Part shown: positions 25,711-34,402 of the stretch, in pieces
Position numbering within the stretch: the stretch's first letter is position 1
Layout of the letters: each line of letters begins with the position of its first letter
NCBI GenBank assembly: GCA_934463165.1
Contig: CAKSJG010000027.1
Location: forward strand, 1 to 39,621
From: an uncultured Clostridia bacterium
GTDB taxonomy: Bacteria; Bacillota; Clostridia; UMGS1810
Reading direction: 5' to 3'
Length of the DNA stretch: 39,621 nt
Translations under genes and position numbers: made by a program
The notes under the pieces: model-generated
Databases searched by the model: none
The model's input: only the letters and a program-made list of their open reading frames with translations
Told to the model about the DNA's origin: nothing

Positions 25711-26898
25711 TCAAACAGTCCTTTCAAATATATTTTTTCCCATTACATAAACGCTTTTGATGTCAAGATTTTTGTCTGCAATGATTATATCAGCATCCGC
25801 ACCGCGCGCTATTTTGCCTTTGTTTTTTGCGCCGATAATCCGCGACGGTGTTTCCGAAAGCATTTTTGACGCTTCGGCAATACCTATGCCGCATGTATTT
25901 ACCGCCCATTTAAGCATTACGTCTCCGGTTGCTGTGCTGCCTGCAAAATAGCTTCTGTCGGGCAGCTTTGCTACTCCGTCTTCAATTATTACGCGGTTTT
26001 CGGGTTTTACTTCACCGAGATAGCTTTCGGAAACGTCTGTTCCCGCAGCTCTCATGGCATCGGTTGTAAGATTTATTTTATCTGCGCCCTTGGTTTTAAG
26101 AGCAAGCTTTAAAACCTCTTTTGCAACGTGATGTCCGTCGCCTATAAGTTCAATATCAAAATCGTACAGATACGCGGCTTCAAGCATGCCTGCGCATACT
26201 ACCTGATTAATCTTTCTGACACCGGGTGTATTGGAATAAAGATGCGTCATATGAGTAAAGCCTATATCCTCCGCCGCTTTTGCATCGGCACATGTTCCGT
26301 TTGAATGCCCTATCGAAAGCGTTATGCTGCGGTCACGCATTTTTCTTGCCATATAGCGTATTCCGCTGAGCTCGGGCGCTGCGGTGCACATCGTAATTAT
26401 ATCGCCCGCCTCATCCGTAAGGCGGTCAATTTCATACTCCGACGGCGCTCTGACATAAGACGGATTCTGCGCGCCCCTCATCTCCATGGATATATACGGC
26501 CCTTCAAGATGAAGCCCGAGCAAATTTATGTCGGTTTTTCCTGATGCGTGCCTGTAAAGCTTAAAAAGCTTTTCCATAGCTTCAAAACTGCATGCAACAG
26601 TTGACGGAGCAATTGATGTTGTGCCGTGCATCAGGTGCGTATCGGTTATTGTCTTGAATGCTTCCTCCGAAGCATCCATAAAATCACATCCTCCGCCGCC
26701 ATGAGCATGAAGCTCGACAAATCCCGGCATAACATACATATCCGCGGCGTCCGCGATACGTGCATCAAAAGAATCCAAAGCGTCTGTGTGCAGGATATCC
26801 TTTATTATACCGTCCTCCAGCAAAAGAGCCACAGATATGCACTTGCCGTCTGCAACAATATTTTTGCTTTTTATAATTATTTTGTCATTCAAAATCAT
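25711..26898 (-). CDS. nagA: N-acetylglucosamine-6-phosphate deacetylase
   Basis: 395 residues from the ATG at 26898 (a GTG at 26901 is adjacent). It removes acetate from GlcNAc-6-P to give glucosamine-6-P in the cytoplasm. Numbered from that GTG, metal and catalytic residues of the amidohydrolase fold are visible: HAH at 65-67 (ELHAHGGGG), Glu133 in HLEGPY, His199 in GHSNGT, His220 in HLYSNTPG and Asp281 in TTDAMRAAG, the proton-transfer residue. The substrate loop HLYSNTPG differs slightly from the common HLYNAM. It starts 4 bp after the nagB stop and is followed 1 bp later by the oxidoreductase stump, a tight operon. Confidence 0.92.
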   Translation of the reverse strand: MILNDKIIIKSKNIVADGKCISVALLLEDGIIKDILHTDALDSFDARIADAADMYVMPGFVELHAHGGGGCDFMDASEEAFKTITDTHLMHGTTSIAPSTVACSFEAMEKLFKLYRHASGKTDINLLGLHLEGPYISMEMRGAQNPSYVRAPSEYEIDRLTDEAGDIITMCTAAPELSGIRYMARKMRDRSITLSIGHSNGTCADAKAAEDIGFTHMTHLYSNTPGVRKINQVVCAGMLEAAYLYDFDIELIGDGHHVAKEVLKLALKTKGADKINLTTDAMRAAGTDVSESYLGEVKPENRVIIEDGVAKLPDRSYFAGSTATGDVMLKWAVNTCGIGIAEASKMLSETPSRIIGAKNKGKIARGADADIIIADKNLDIKSVYVMGKNIFERTV

Positions 26899-26902
26899 CA
26901 CC

Positions 26903-27757
26903 CTATTTATTGTATACCCTTATTTCGGGAACGGGAGATGCAAGAGCGTCGGACGCGGCATAAAGCTTTGCATCGGGGTGATTTTGAAACAGTGAGCATG
27001 GCACCTTTGCGGTGATGTCACCGTGGAGAACCTTTCTCAGAGCGCCGGCATTCCAATCGCGCGGCATACACATTCTTATCTTTTTTGCCCTGAATATTTC
27101 TTTCATTCCCACCGTTATGCAATACTTCGGGATACCGTCAAGGTCTCCGCCGCAGTTCATAAAGCAGTTTACGGTCTTTGTCTCACGGCTGATCTTAAGC
27201 ACTCTTGTCGGACGGTTTGCAAATTCCTCGTTTGAAACCTCCTCATCGGGCTCGGGCGGCTCGTTAAATGCAAAGTGACCGTTTATGCCTACCCCGCCCC
27301 ATGCCATGTCAAGCTTGCCGTATTTATCTATGGTGTCCATGATTATATGCTCGCGTCCCGGCTCCGGGAATATTCTGTTTTCGGGCAAAACGTTCAGCTC
27401 ATCGTCTATCAGACTGTAGAATATGCGTTTCATTCCTCCTCGGAAAGACAGCGGATCGCTTTCGTCTATGTATTCTGTTTCGCTTTTAAGGTATTCATCC
27501 ATATTCATAAATACACAGTTTTTAAGACTAACGCGGTATTTATTTACAAGATAAACCAGCCTTGCATAGGGGCCGAGAGGACCGTAAGGCACAACCATAA
27601 CCGTCGGCTCGCCCTTGTCGTTGTTTTCTTTTATGCATTCAAGAACCTCGATTGCAACCTTCCAATACATATCAACCTCGGCTTCGCATACATCAAGCTT
27701 TATGTTGCTGCCTTTTCCGAGATCGCTTATCGGTATTCTGTTAATATCAATACTCAT
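26903..27757 (-). CDS. nagB: Glucosamine-6-phosphate deaminase-like protein
   Basis: 284 residues, slightly longer than the usual 240-270. It should convert glucosamine-6-P to fructose-6-P plus ammonia, completing GlcNAc catabolism with the adjacent NagA. Seen: VPYGPLGPY in the phosphate loop, MNMDEYL with Asp87 (the proton-transfer Asp), and GGVGINGHFAFNEPPE with His161 and Glu166. In the common motif GxDGHIAFNEP an Asp stands where Asn159 is found here. GGAGGCG precedes the ATG. It is the first gene of the operon. A NagB paralogue with altered specificity is possible because of the Asn and the extended loop. Confidence 0.85.
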   Translation of the reverse strand: MSIDINRIPISDLGKGSNIKLDVCEAEVDMYWKVAIEVLECIKENNDKGEPTVMVVPYGPLGPYARLVYLVNKYRVSLKNCVFMNMDEYLKSETEYIDESDPLSFRGGMKRIFYSLIDDELNVLPENRIFPEPGREHIIMDTIDKYGKLDMAWGGVGINGHFAFNEPPEPDEEVSNEEFANRPTRVLKISRETKTVNCFMNCGGDLDGIPKYCITVGMKEIFRAKKIRMCMPRDWNAGALRKVLHGDITAKVPCSLFQNHPDAKLYAASDALASPVPEIRVYNK

Positions 27758-27785
27758 TTTATATCGCCTCCGTTTTTATGTCTTG

Positions 27786-27852
27786 ATAATACCACATAAC
27801 GGGTGTAAAATATATACATAAATCTGCTGCAAATCAGCACAAACCTGCTGCA
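27786..27852 (-). promoter_or_regulatory. nag operon promoter with AraC-type direct repeats
   Basis: TATTAT (27786-27791) is a good -10 about 30 bp before the nagB start, but the -35 position (TATATT) is poor. Directly upstream AAYCTGCTGCA occurs twice, at 27821-27831 and 27842-27852, exactly 21 bp apart, the spacing and direct orientation typical of AraC-family half-sites at an activated promoter. Confidence 0.5.
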
Positions 27853-27862
27853 TGGCAAAAGT

Positions 27863-27894
27863 AAAGACGGACGGAAAATAATCCGTCCGTCTTT
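27863..27894 (-). terminator. Terminator of the A2M-like gene
   Basis: AAAGACGGACGGA (27863-27875) pairs perfectly with 27882-27894, 33 bp after the stop, with a short T run on the minus strand. Confidence 0.8.
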
Positions 27895-27927
27895 GCCGGG
27901 GGTTTTATGTTTTTCAAAATTGTGTGC

Positions 27928-30900
27928 TTATTCCGATATGGTTATATAATCGTCTGCGCCGAATGTAAGAGTATTTTTTGCACCGATTTTGCAGACGGTT
28001 GTTCCCTCGGCTCTGTACTTTCCGGGAGATGTCACTCTTGCATAGTAATAATAGAGCTTTCCGCCGCTCTCGCTGCAGCCGATACCCTTAAAGTTATAAT
28101 CATAGAAGGTTATCTTTTTGCCGGATACAAACGGATATATAAAGCGGCCCTTATCGGATTCAAAAATTGACGTATACGGTATCTTTGCACTGTCGGTTAC
28201 ATATTCAAGACCCGACGGCAGATACTCGCTGATGCTGTATGCACCGTCAAGCGCTTTGTTGCCGTATTCTATCCACAAATTAACCCTTATGATGTCTCCT
28301 GCCTTAAATTCGTTTGTCGGTGTGTCCTCCGCGCCGACTTTGTAAAATCTTCTTTTAACCGTTATATTATCATTGCTATCGGTAATGTCCGATATGCTCT
28401 TTTGATACATCATAATCGCTCCTGCGCCGCCGCTTGCGGAAGTAATTTTAAGGTCTGCAAGGGATGACTGCGGAAGTGTAACAAACGCGTTTTCGCCCGT
28501 TTTGAAGTCAACCGTCTTTTCCTCGCCCCAAAGGGTGTAGGTAAGCGCGGCGTCGTCTTCGGGAAGCTTTGCAAATTTTTCCGTCAGATACGAAAGCTCT
28601 TCTATAACCTTTAAGGTTTCGGATGTATGGTTTTCTCTTGTGTATCTGTAGTATCCGTCCGCTTCGGGAGCGCCGATTTTGCATGCAAGCAGAAGTGCCG
28701 CCGATGTCGAAGCTATGGATTTGTCTTTATCCGATTCATCAACATAAAGATACGGATCATAATTCACGGTTTTTGCCTTTATTTTATCAAAGCATGCCTT
28801 TGCAGCGCCCGTGTTGCCGTAGGATGCGAAGCAAAGACCGATATATGCCGTCTCGCGTATCGAGAGAGCGTCTATGAGAGAATATTTTTCAACTTCGTCC
28901 ATAACAGGTTCTCCGAGAAGCGCAAGACCGTAAAGCGCTGCAATCTTATTTTCGGAGTTGTCTCCGCCGTAAACCGAATACAGATATTTTTTTACATTCT
29001 CTTCGGAGCCGAGCTTATCGGCAGAGATAAAGTTCAGCGCAAGAGCCGTAACCTCGGGGTCGCTTGCCGCTTCGGGAAGCATTGCAAGACCGCCGTCGGG
29101 ATTTATATAATCCGCAAAGCTCATGTCTTCACCGTCCGACTGTTCACCGAAATATTTGTCGATTATCGGCTGTGCTGCGGATTTTGAAATTTTCTTTTCT
29201 ACCCTGTCACCGCCGCATTGCCAAATCAGATTCATAAGACCCGATATGATTCTGCCTCTTTCACCGTCGGTAAATCTTATGCGGACCATGCTTTTTGCTC
29301 CGTCCGCCGTAAGAACGTCCGACGGGTTAAGCTCCTTAAAATCACTGTAAGTGTATGTTCTGTAGCTGTCTGTCGCAGTGTATTTGCAGCGAATGCTGTC
29401 GGATATTCCCGATTCGCTGACCGCGCTTATTATCACGCTGTGTTCTCCGGTGTCGGTGATTTCCCAAAGGGGAATGTTCACTCTTTCAAATGCCTTTGCG
29501 TGCACCTCGGTCTCATGAGAGGGGTTTTCCGGGTCCGTTGCCTTAAATGTTATGCTCTCGCCGTCTTTGAGAGCCGTGCCGTAAGCGTTCACCCCAATGC
29601 TCGGCACATCTCCCGTGAGAAACGTGTCGGAAAGTGTATGGCTTATGAACATCGGCAGACCGGAGCTTACGTCAAACGAAGCGTTGCCGGCATAATAATC
29701 CGCCGTTACGGCAGAGGTGTATACTCTCCATGAGGTTATGTTGTCGGGGAGAGTAAAGGTATATGAAGCCTTTCCGTTTTCATCCGTTTTAAGCGAAGCG
29801 AAAACCGCCGTGTCTTTAAAATCCTCGCGGACAGGGGCTGAGCCTGAGCCGTTTTCAGATTCGGAGGCGTACGATTCCGATTTTTCAACGGAATCTGCCG
29901 CAAGCTGCAAATTTTTCATTGCTCCGCCCGTTGCGCCCGAGCCGCGGCGCAAAAGATCCTCACTTGTGTTTACATTTCCCGAAAATTCGGGGTAAACTCC
30001 CGTGTATAAATCATTCAGAGTATCGGGGGTGTAGTCGCTTATGTCAAGGAGAGCCTTGTCAACAAGCGAAATATTTATATTTGCGGCTCTGCCCTTGTTT
30101 TGCGCATCCGTCACATCAACGCTTACCGTGCAGCTGTCACCCGGAGCATACGACGCTTTATCGGTGTTTATTTTAACATTAAGCTTTCTCTTTTCATAAT
30201 CAAGGCCGATAGACCGTGAGCCGAGATAATGATATCCGTCTGCCGCAAGAGCAATTGCGTATACACGGCAATTCGGAACGTTTTTATCGTCAAATAGGAA
30301 TTTATATGTGTTATCCTTGCTGACAATCACGTCATCGATACCCGTTTTTGCGCGTATAAACATTGTCTTTGTGTTTACGGGAGCTTCTTCGCCGTATGTC
30401 ACATTCACAACCGGGCTGTCGCCGACATCGTATTCTTCCTTATCGCTTTTCAGATCAAAATACTTTCCCGATTCATATTTAAACACATATTCCTCGCCTA
30501 TGCCGCGCCTATATGTCATTACTCTGCCGTTTGAATCCTTAAGGGATATTGCCGCATAATACCACGTATGCTTATCCGTCGGAATATCAAATTTCTTTTC
30601 TGCCTTTCCGTCGGAGTCGGTTTTAAGCTTAAAGGTCTTTATTTTTTCTTTTTTCTCGGTATAGGAATATGTCTTAACCGTGCGTTTTTCTATATAGTCA
30701 TAGTATGTTCCGGTCTCTTTTGCTTCGTAATATTCCTTATATATATCAACGTTTATCTCCTTGTCCGAAACGGGCGCGCCCTTGATATTATCATAGCTTG
30801 TGTTGCCGCTCTCTCGTGCGTCCGAAAGGTCAGCCTTGTTTACCTGTGCCGAAACAGTCGCCGTTTTGCCTTTGCGCGAAGCGTCCGTATCACATACAAT

Positions 30901-32829
30901 ATCATTCAGCGCAACGCTTGCATATTCGTACGCTCCGAGCTGACCGGCATTCGGAAGAGTTGTTTCCGCGTCAAAATATATGCCTGCAATGCCCTGCATG
31001 CCTTCGCAATACTCCGGAGTGTAGTCAATGCTCATATTTCCCTTGATGTCTGTTTTTGCATTCTCGTTTATTCTTCCGTTTTCATATGATACTCTGTAAC
31101 TTATGTCTGTGTTTGAAAGCGGAGTTCCGTCATAGAATGCGGTGTTCACCTTAAAGGTTACCTTTTCGCCGTCAAATACCGCCCTGGGATATACCGACGC
31201 CGTCATTTTATATTCCGGCTTTATAAAGTTCTCAACGCTGAAGCCGCTCTGGCATACGGTTCTTTCGCCGTCGGATACCGAAACATGATAGTATCCGTCG
31301 TCAAAATCCTCAAGGGAAACCGCCGATTCAAATATGCCGTCATCGGGTTTTATTATCTTCTTTATTATTGCGGAGTCGCCGCGGTATGCCTCGCTTACCG
31401 AAAGCGTGAGCTTTTCGGGAAGAGGTGAGCCGTCTCTTTTTGAAATAAAGCCCCAGATGTTTACCGTGTCGTTATTTTTAAATATATCGCGGTCTGTCTG
31501 AATGACGCTCCAATACGTGTTTGTTCCTCCGGGCGCGTCATAATATCTGTAGCCTATGTAAGGCGCATAGAGCACGATCGGGCTTCTGCCCGCCGCCTTT
31601 ACGGTGACAAGCTTCTTTTCATCGGTGCATGATTCCATATATGCAATACCGGCGGAATCCGTTTTTACCGCTTCGCCGCCATCATACATAACCTCGGCGC
31701 CCGGCACGGGTGCGCTCTTTTTGATGTCATTAACCCAAACAACGCTCTTTTCGCCCGCGGTAAAAATGTTTGCGCCGATGTCCGTCATCTGGAATACAGT
31801 CCATACCGGGGCGGCATTTTTACACTCGGCGCGGACAACGTAATATCCGTCTCCGAGATTTCTGCCGAATTCAAGGTTAAAATATCCGGCTTCATCGGAA
31901 GTTAAGGTTTTGGTATACGCTGCGAGCTTATCAAAGCCCGAAACATCGATATCCGAATATCTTTCGGAATTTCTTATGTAAGAATATCCGTAGGGAAGCC
32001 TTTTGCGCACAAGGCCGAGCGCGGAATCAAAATCATTCACCTTAAAAAGCTCATATGTGATATTGTATTTATCGTGAGCACGGCTGTAAACCGAAAGTGA
32101 AATTTCGGGTTTTTCCGAAAGAGCGAAACGCTCAAAATCGCTTATGCTCATGCCGACTTTGTCTTTGTCCGTCGCGGTTTGCTGCGAAACCGTGGTAAAC
32201 GCAAAGGTAAACGGCTTAAGCTTTTTGCCGTCCGCAGATGTCAGTTTATCCGAAACGGAAACGGTGTATGCTGTGTCGTATTCAAGCGGAGAATCAGGCA
32301 CAAACGATACTGTCGCACCGTGAATTTCGTATCTTCCCGATACCGCAGGCTCTATCGAAAAATATTTGTCCTCGCCGTCACCCGTGAAGCCCTCTTCGGA
32401 TAAAGTGACTTCAATACCCGTGTTTACGGGAACGTCATACGCTTCGTTTGACGGATATGTCGATACGGCATTAAAGCCTTTTTCCGTTTGAAATGCCCAG
32501 CGGTACTCCTTGCCGCCGAGCTCCAAGGTAAACATATATACCTTGTTGTTTTTAAGCTCATCCGTCGGGGTGATTAAAAATTCCGTATCGGATTTTGCTT
32601 TGATGTCAAGCGCAACGGACGCATCCGAAATTTTGATTTTTTCGGCATCCTCAATTTTAACCGCGCTTGCCGTCTTAAGTACAAATTCGCTGTTTGTGCC
32701 CGTTTTGCTCACCGTGCCGACGGTCTGCATGAGCGTGCAGGCGGATTCGTCGGCAAATACGGCGGTCAGAGGCAACGCCGATGACAAAACGAGTGTCAAG
32801 GTTAAAATAACGCACAAAAATCTTTTCAT
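27928..32829 (-). CDS. Alpha-2-macroglobulin-like secreted protein without thioester motif
   Basis: 1633 residues from the ATG at 32829, which has GGGAGGGAG upstream; an ATG 18 bp earlier lacks a site. A signal peptide ends VFA|DE at residue 26 with no lipobox. Residues about 30-210 are SbsA-type Ig-like modules (STYPSNEAYDVPVNTGIEV), followed by macroglobulin domains (DRDIFKNNDTVNIWGF, FSVENFIKPEYKM) and the A2M core (TFTLPDNITSWRVYTSAVT). The thioester-bearing CxEQ of the family is replaced by WQCGGDR around Cys1205, so covalent trapping is unlikely. A2M-like proteins are proposed protease traps at the cell surface; here a non-covalent or structural role is inferred. It follows an SDR gene by 19 bp. 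Confidence 0.85.
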   Translation of the reverse strand: MKRFLCVILTLTLVLSSALPLTAVFADESACTLMQTVGTVSKTGTNSEFVLKTASAVKIEDAEKIKISDASVALDIKAKSDTEFLITPTDELKNNKVYMFTLELGGKEYRWAFQTEKGFNAVSTYPSNEAYDVPVNTGIEVTLSEEGFTGDGEDKYFSIEPAVSGRYEIHGATVSFVPDSPLEYDTAYTVSVSDKLTSADGKKLKPFTFAFTTVSQQTATDKDKVGMSISDFERFALSEKPEISLSVYSRAHDKYNITYELFKVNDFDSALGLVRKRLPYGYSYIRNSERYSDIDVSGFDKLAAYTKTLTSDEAGYFNLEFGRNLGDGYYVVRAECKNAAPVWTVFQMTDIGANIFTAGEKSVVWVNDIKKSAPVPGAEVMYDGGEAVKTDSAGIAYMESCTDEKKLVTVKAAGRSPIVLYAPYIGYRYYDAPGGTNTYWSVIQTDRDIFKNNDTVNIWGFISKRDGSPLPEKLTLSVSEAYRGDSAIIKKIIKPDDGIFESAVSLEDFDDGYYHVSVSDGERTVCQSGFSVENFIKPEYKMTASVYPRAVFDGEKVTFKVNTAFYDGTPLSNTDISYRVSYENGRINENAKTDIKGNMSIDYTPEYCEGMQGIAGIYFDAETTLPNAGQLGAYEYASVALNDIVCDTDASRKGKTATVSAQVNKADLSDARESGNTSYDNIKGAPVSDKEINVDIYKEYYEAKETGTYYDYIEKRTVKTYSYTEKKEKIKTFKLKTDSDGKAEKKFDIPTDKHTWYYAAISLKDSNGRVMTYRRGIGEEYVFKYESGKYFDLKSDKEEYDVGDSPVVNVTYGEEAPVNTKTMFIRAKTGIDDVIVSKDNTYKFLFDDKNVPNCRVYAIALAADGYHYLGSRSIGLDYEKRKLNVKINTDKASYAPGDSCTVSVDVTDAQNKGRAANINISLVDKALLDISDYTPDTLNDLYTGVYPEFSGNVNTSEDLLRRGSGATGGAMKNLQLAADSVEKSESYASESENGSGSAPVREDFKDTAVFASLKTDENGKASYTFTLPDNITSWRVYTSAVTADYYAGNASFDVSSGLPMFISHTLSDTFLTGDVPSIGVNAYGTALKDGESITFKATDPENPSHETEVHAKAFERVNIPLWEITDTGEHSVIISAVSESGISDSIRCKYTATDSYRTYTYSDFKELNPSDVLTADGAKSMVRIRFTDGERGRIISGLMNLIWQCGGDRVEKKISKSAAQPIIDKYFGEQSDGEDMSFADYINPDGGLAMLPEAASDPEVTALALNFISADKLGSEENVKKYLYSVYGGDNSENKIAALYGLALLGEPVMDEVEKYSLIDALSIRETAYIGLCFASYGNTGAAKACFDKIKAKTVNYDPYLYVDESDKDKSIASTSAALLLACKIGAPEADGYYRYTRENHTSETLKVIEELSYLTEKFAKLPEDDAALTYTLWGEEKTVDFKTGENAFVTLPQSSLADLKITSASGGAGAIMMYQKSISDITDSNDNITVKRRFYKVGAEDTPTNEFKAGDIIRVNLWIEYGNKALDGAYSISEYLPSGLEYVTDSAKIPYTSIFESDKGRFIYPFVSGKKITFYDYNFKGIGCSESGGKLYYYYARVTSPGKYRAEGTTVCKIGAKNTLTFGADDYITISE

Positions 32830-32848
32830 AATAAATCTCCCTCCCAAA

Positions 32849-33574
32849 TTAAACCATTCCTCCGGTCGGGCTTAAGACCTGACCGGTTATAAACGATGAA
32901 GAATCCCCGGCAAGAAACACCACAGCGTCTGCCGCCTCATCGGCCGTGCCGATTCTGCAAAGTGGGGTTTCTTCCTTTAAGGCTTCAATGTCTTCCGATG
33001 AAAGATGCGCGTTCATCTCGGTATCGATAACACCGGGTGCAACGCAGTTGACGCGTATTCCCGACGGGCCGAGCTCCTTTGCAAGAGCCTTTGTGAGCCC
33101 TATCACCGCTGCCTTTGACGCACTGTATGCCGCCTCGCACGATGCTCCGCATATTCCCCACATGGAAGACACATTGACTATTGAGCCTTTTTTGCGGTGA
33201 ACCATATAATCATGAGCAAGGCGGATTGTGTTATACATTGAGCCGACATTTACCGAAAACATTCTGTCCCAGTCGGTTCTCGTTGTATCGCAAAGCATTT
33301 TGATCTGCGAAATGCCCGCGTTGTTGACAAGGATATCAACGCCGCCGAATGTCTTTTGCACCTCGGAAAAAAGCTTTTCCGTCTCGACGTAATCCGAAAC
33401 GTCACACCTGAAAACCTTAAGGCGCGGATTTTTCGCGTCTTCCTCAAGCTTTTTTGCAGCAGCCCCGTCTTTTTCATACACGGCACAGACGTTATAGCCG
33501 AGCTTTAAAAATTTCAGGCTGCAGGCGCGCCCTATTCCGCGAGTTCCGCCCGTAATCAACACGGTGTATGCCAT
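32849..33574 (-). CDS. Short-chain dehydrogenase/reductase, FabG-like
   Basis: 241 residues. Rossmann motif TGGTRGIGRA, CDVSD, ILVNNAG, catalytic Ser139 region (VNVSSMWG), Tyr-x-x-x-Lys in AAYSASKAA, then CVAPGVIDTEM and the terminal FITGQVLSPTGGMV, all as in 3-oxoacyl-ACP reductases. A fatty-acid role is uncertain because no fab gene is near and FabG-like SDRs have many substrates. GAGAGGGG precedes the ATG. It is the promoter-proximal gene of an operon with the A2M-like exoprotein, an odd pairing of a cytoplasmic reductase and a secreted protein. Confidence 0.88.
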   Translation of the reverse strand: MAYTVLITGGTRGIGRACSLKFLKLGYNVCAVYEKDGAAAKKLEEDAKNPRLKVFRCDVSDYVETEKLFSEVQKTFGGVDILVNNAGISQIKMLCDTTRTDWDRMFSVNVGSMYNTIRLAHDYMVHRKKGSIVNVSSMWGICGASCEAAYSASKAAVIGLTKALAKELGPSGIRVNCVAPGVIDTEMNAHLSSEDIEALKEETPLCRIGTADEAADAVVFLAGDSSSFITGQVLSPTGGMV

Positions 33575-33681
33575 TTATTCCGTCCCCTCTCATAATTCAT
33601 TATCATCACAAAATTCTTCTGTTATATATAAAACAACACAAAATTCAAAAACGTTGCAAAAATTTTCCTGTTTATACGGCA

Positions 33682-33712
33682 AATCACAGCAACATTATCT
33701 GCTGCTGTGATT
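33682..33712. promoter_or_regulatory. Operator-like inverted repeat at the SDR-A2M promoter
   Basis: AATCACAGCA (33682-33691) is perfectly inverted at 33703-33712 with an 11-bp spacer. It overlaps the -10 and the likely start of transcription. It is not followed by a T run, so a repressor site is more likely than a terminator. Confidence 0.55.
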
Positions 33713-33739
33713 GTAACACATATTGTTATTGATTGTCAA
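33710..33739 (-). promoter_or_regulatory. Promoter of the SDR-A2M operon
   Basis: TTGACA (33734-33739), 18 bp, TACAAT (33710-33715) on the minus strand; implies a leader of about 130 nt. Confidence 0.75.
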
Positions 33740-33793
33740 TGAAAATTCGTATTTTCGCACCTGCGGTACATCCGTAAAACCGTTTCGGGTAAA

Positions 33794-33818
33794 GCGGGCG
33801 GATAATATCCGCCCCTAC
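33794..33818 (-). repeat. REP palindrome with GTAG, beside the RAYT gene
   Basis: On the minus strand GTAGGGGCGGATATTATCCG then CCCGC. GTAG followed by a GC-rich palindrome is the known form of REP sequences recognised by RAYT transposases. It lies about 85 bp past the RAYT stop. Confidence 0.8.
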
Positions 33819-33901
33819 GTGGCAACTTGAAAGTTTTCGATTCATTCGATACTCTTATGTATACGTTAAACTTGTTTGAATTTAACACATATCAAAACCT
33901 A

Positions 33902-34375
33902 TCATTCCCGTATATTAAGATTCAAAGGATTGTTAAGTATGTATTGTGCCTTTTCAACATAATCATCTTCATCACGGATGACATGCTCGTAATACGATTT
34001 TTGCCAAACAGAAAAACCAATTTCTTTTGTAACCCACCTTTTCATCTGACCGATAACCGTCGTTATAGGCTTTGTAGGGGCGGATATCATCCGCCCGCTT
34101 TCATCATTTGAAATTATTATAATTAAATGAATATGATCAGGCATTATTACATATCTGTCAATTTTTATATGCGGATAATACAACGGTATTGCATTTATTG
34201 CCGTATTTACAATTTCTCCGTATTCCGATAAATCCGGGCGGATGGTATCCGCCTCTACGGATTTCCAAAACAACGGTTTTCTGTCTTTTGTACATATAGT
34301 TATAAAATAATATCCGTTTTGTGAATAATCATAATATTTTAATCTGATTTGTTTTCTTTTTTGCAATCCGTCCAT
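33902..34375 (-). CDS. REP-associated tyrosine transposase (RAYT, Y1/HUH type)
   Basis: 157 residues. The HUH-type histidines are in VIMPDHIHLIII (His81, His83), and the tyrosine helix is in YYEHVIRDEDDYVEKAQYIL NNP (Tyr145 the likely nucleophile). YYFITICTKDRKPLF at residues 22-36 is the usual first strand. Such enzymes nick at GTAG-tagged REP palindromes and spread them; they are normally single chromosomal genes. REP palindromes lie beside the gene and twice inside it, encoding residues 40-48 and 93-101 in frame. AAGGA lies 8 nt before the ATG. It sits 27 bp downstream of carB-dapF on the same strand, probably by read-through. Confidence 0.88.
   Translation of the reverse strand: MDGLQKRKQIRLKYYDYSQNGYYFITICTKDRKPLFWKSVEADTIRPDLSEYGEIVNTAINAIPLYYPHIKIDRYVIMPDHIHLIIIISNDESGRMISAPTKPITTVIGQMKRWVTKEIGFSVWQKSYYEHVIRDEDDYVEKAQYILNNPLNLNIRE
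34074..34098 (+). repeat. REP palindrome inside the RAYT coding sequence (1)
   Basis: GTAGGGGCGGATATCATCCG followed by CCCGC on the plus strand; read in the gene it encodes about GRMISAPT (residues 93-101). It differs from the downstream REP by one base in the palindrome centre. Confidence 0.85.
34234..34258 (-). repeat. REP palindrome inside the RAYT coding sequence (2)
   Basis: On the minus strand GTAGAGGCGGATACCATCCG then CCCGG; in the gene it encodes VEADTIRPD (residues 40-48). Orientation is opposite to the other internal copy. Confidence 0.85.
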
Positions 34376-34402
34376 TATGCCGTTTCCTTATTTTGAATTA
34401 AA

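Noticed and set aside
33682..33712. Terminator of the RAYT gene
   Set aside because: No T run follows on the minus strand and it sits on the promoter of the SDR gene.
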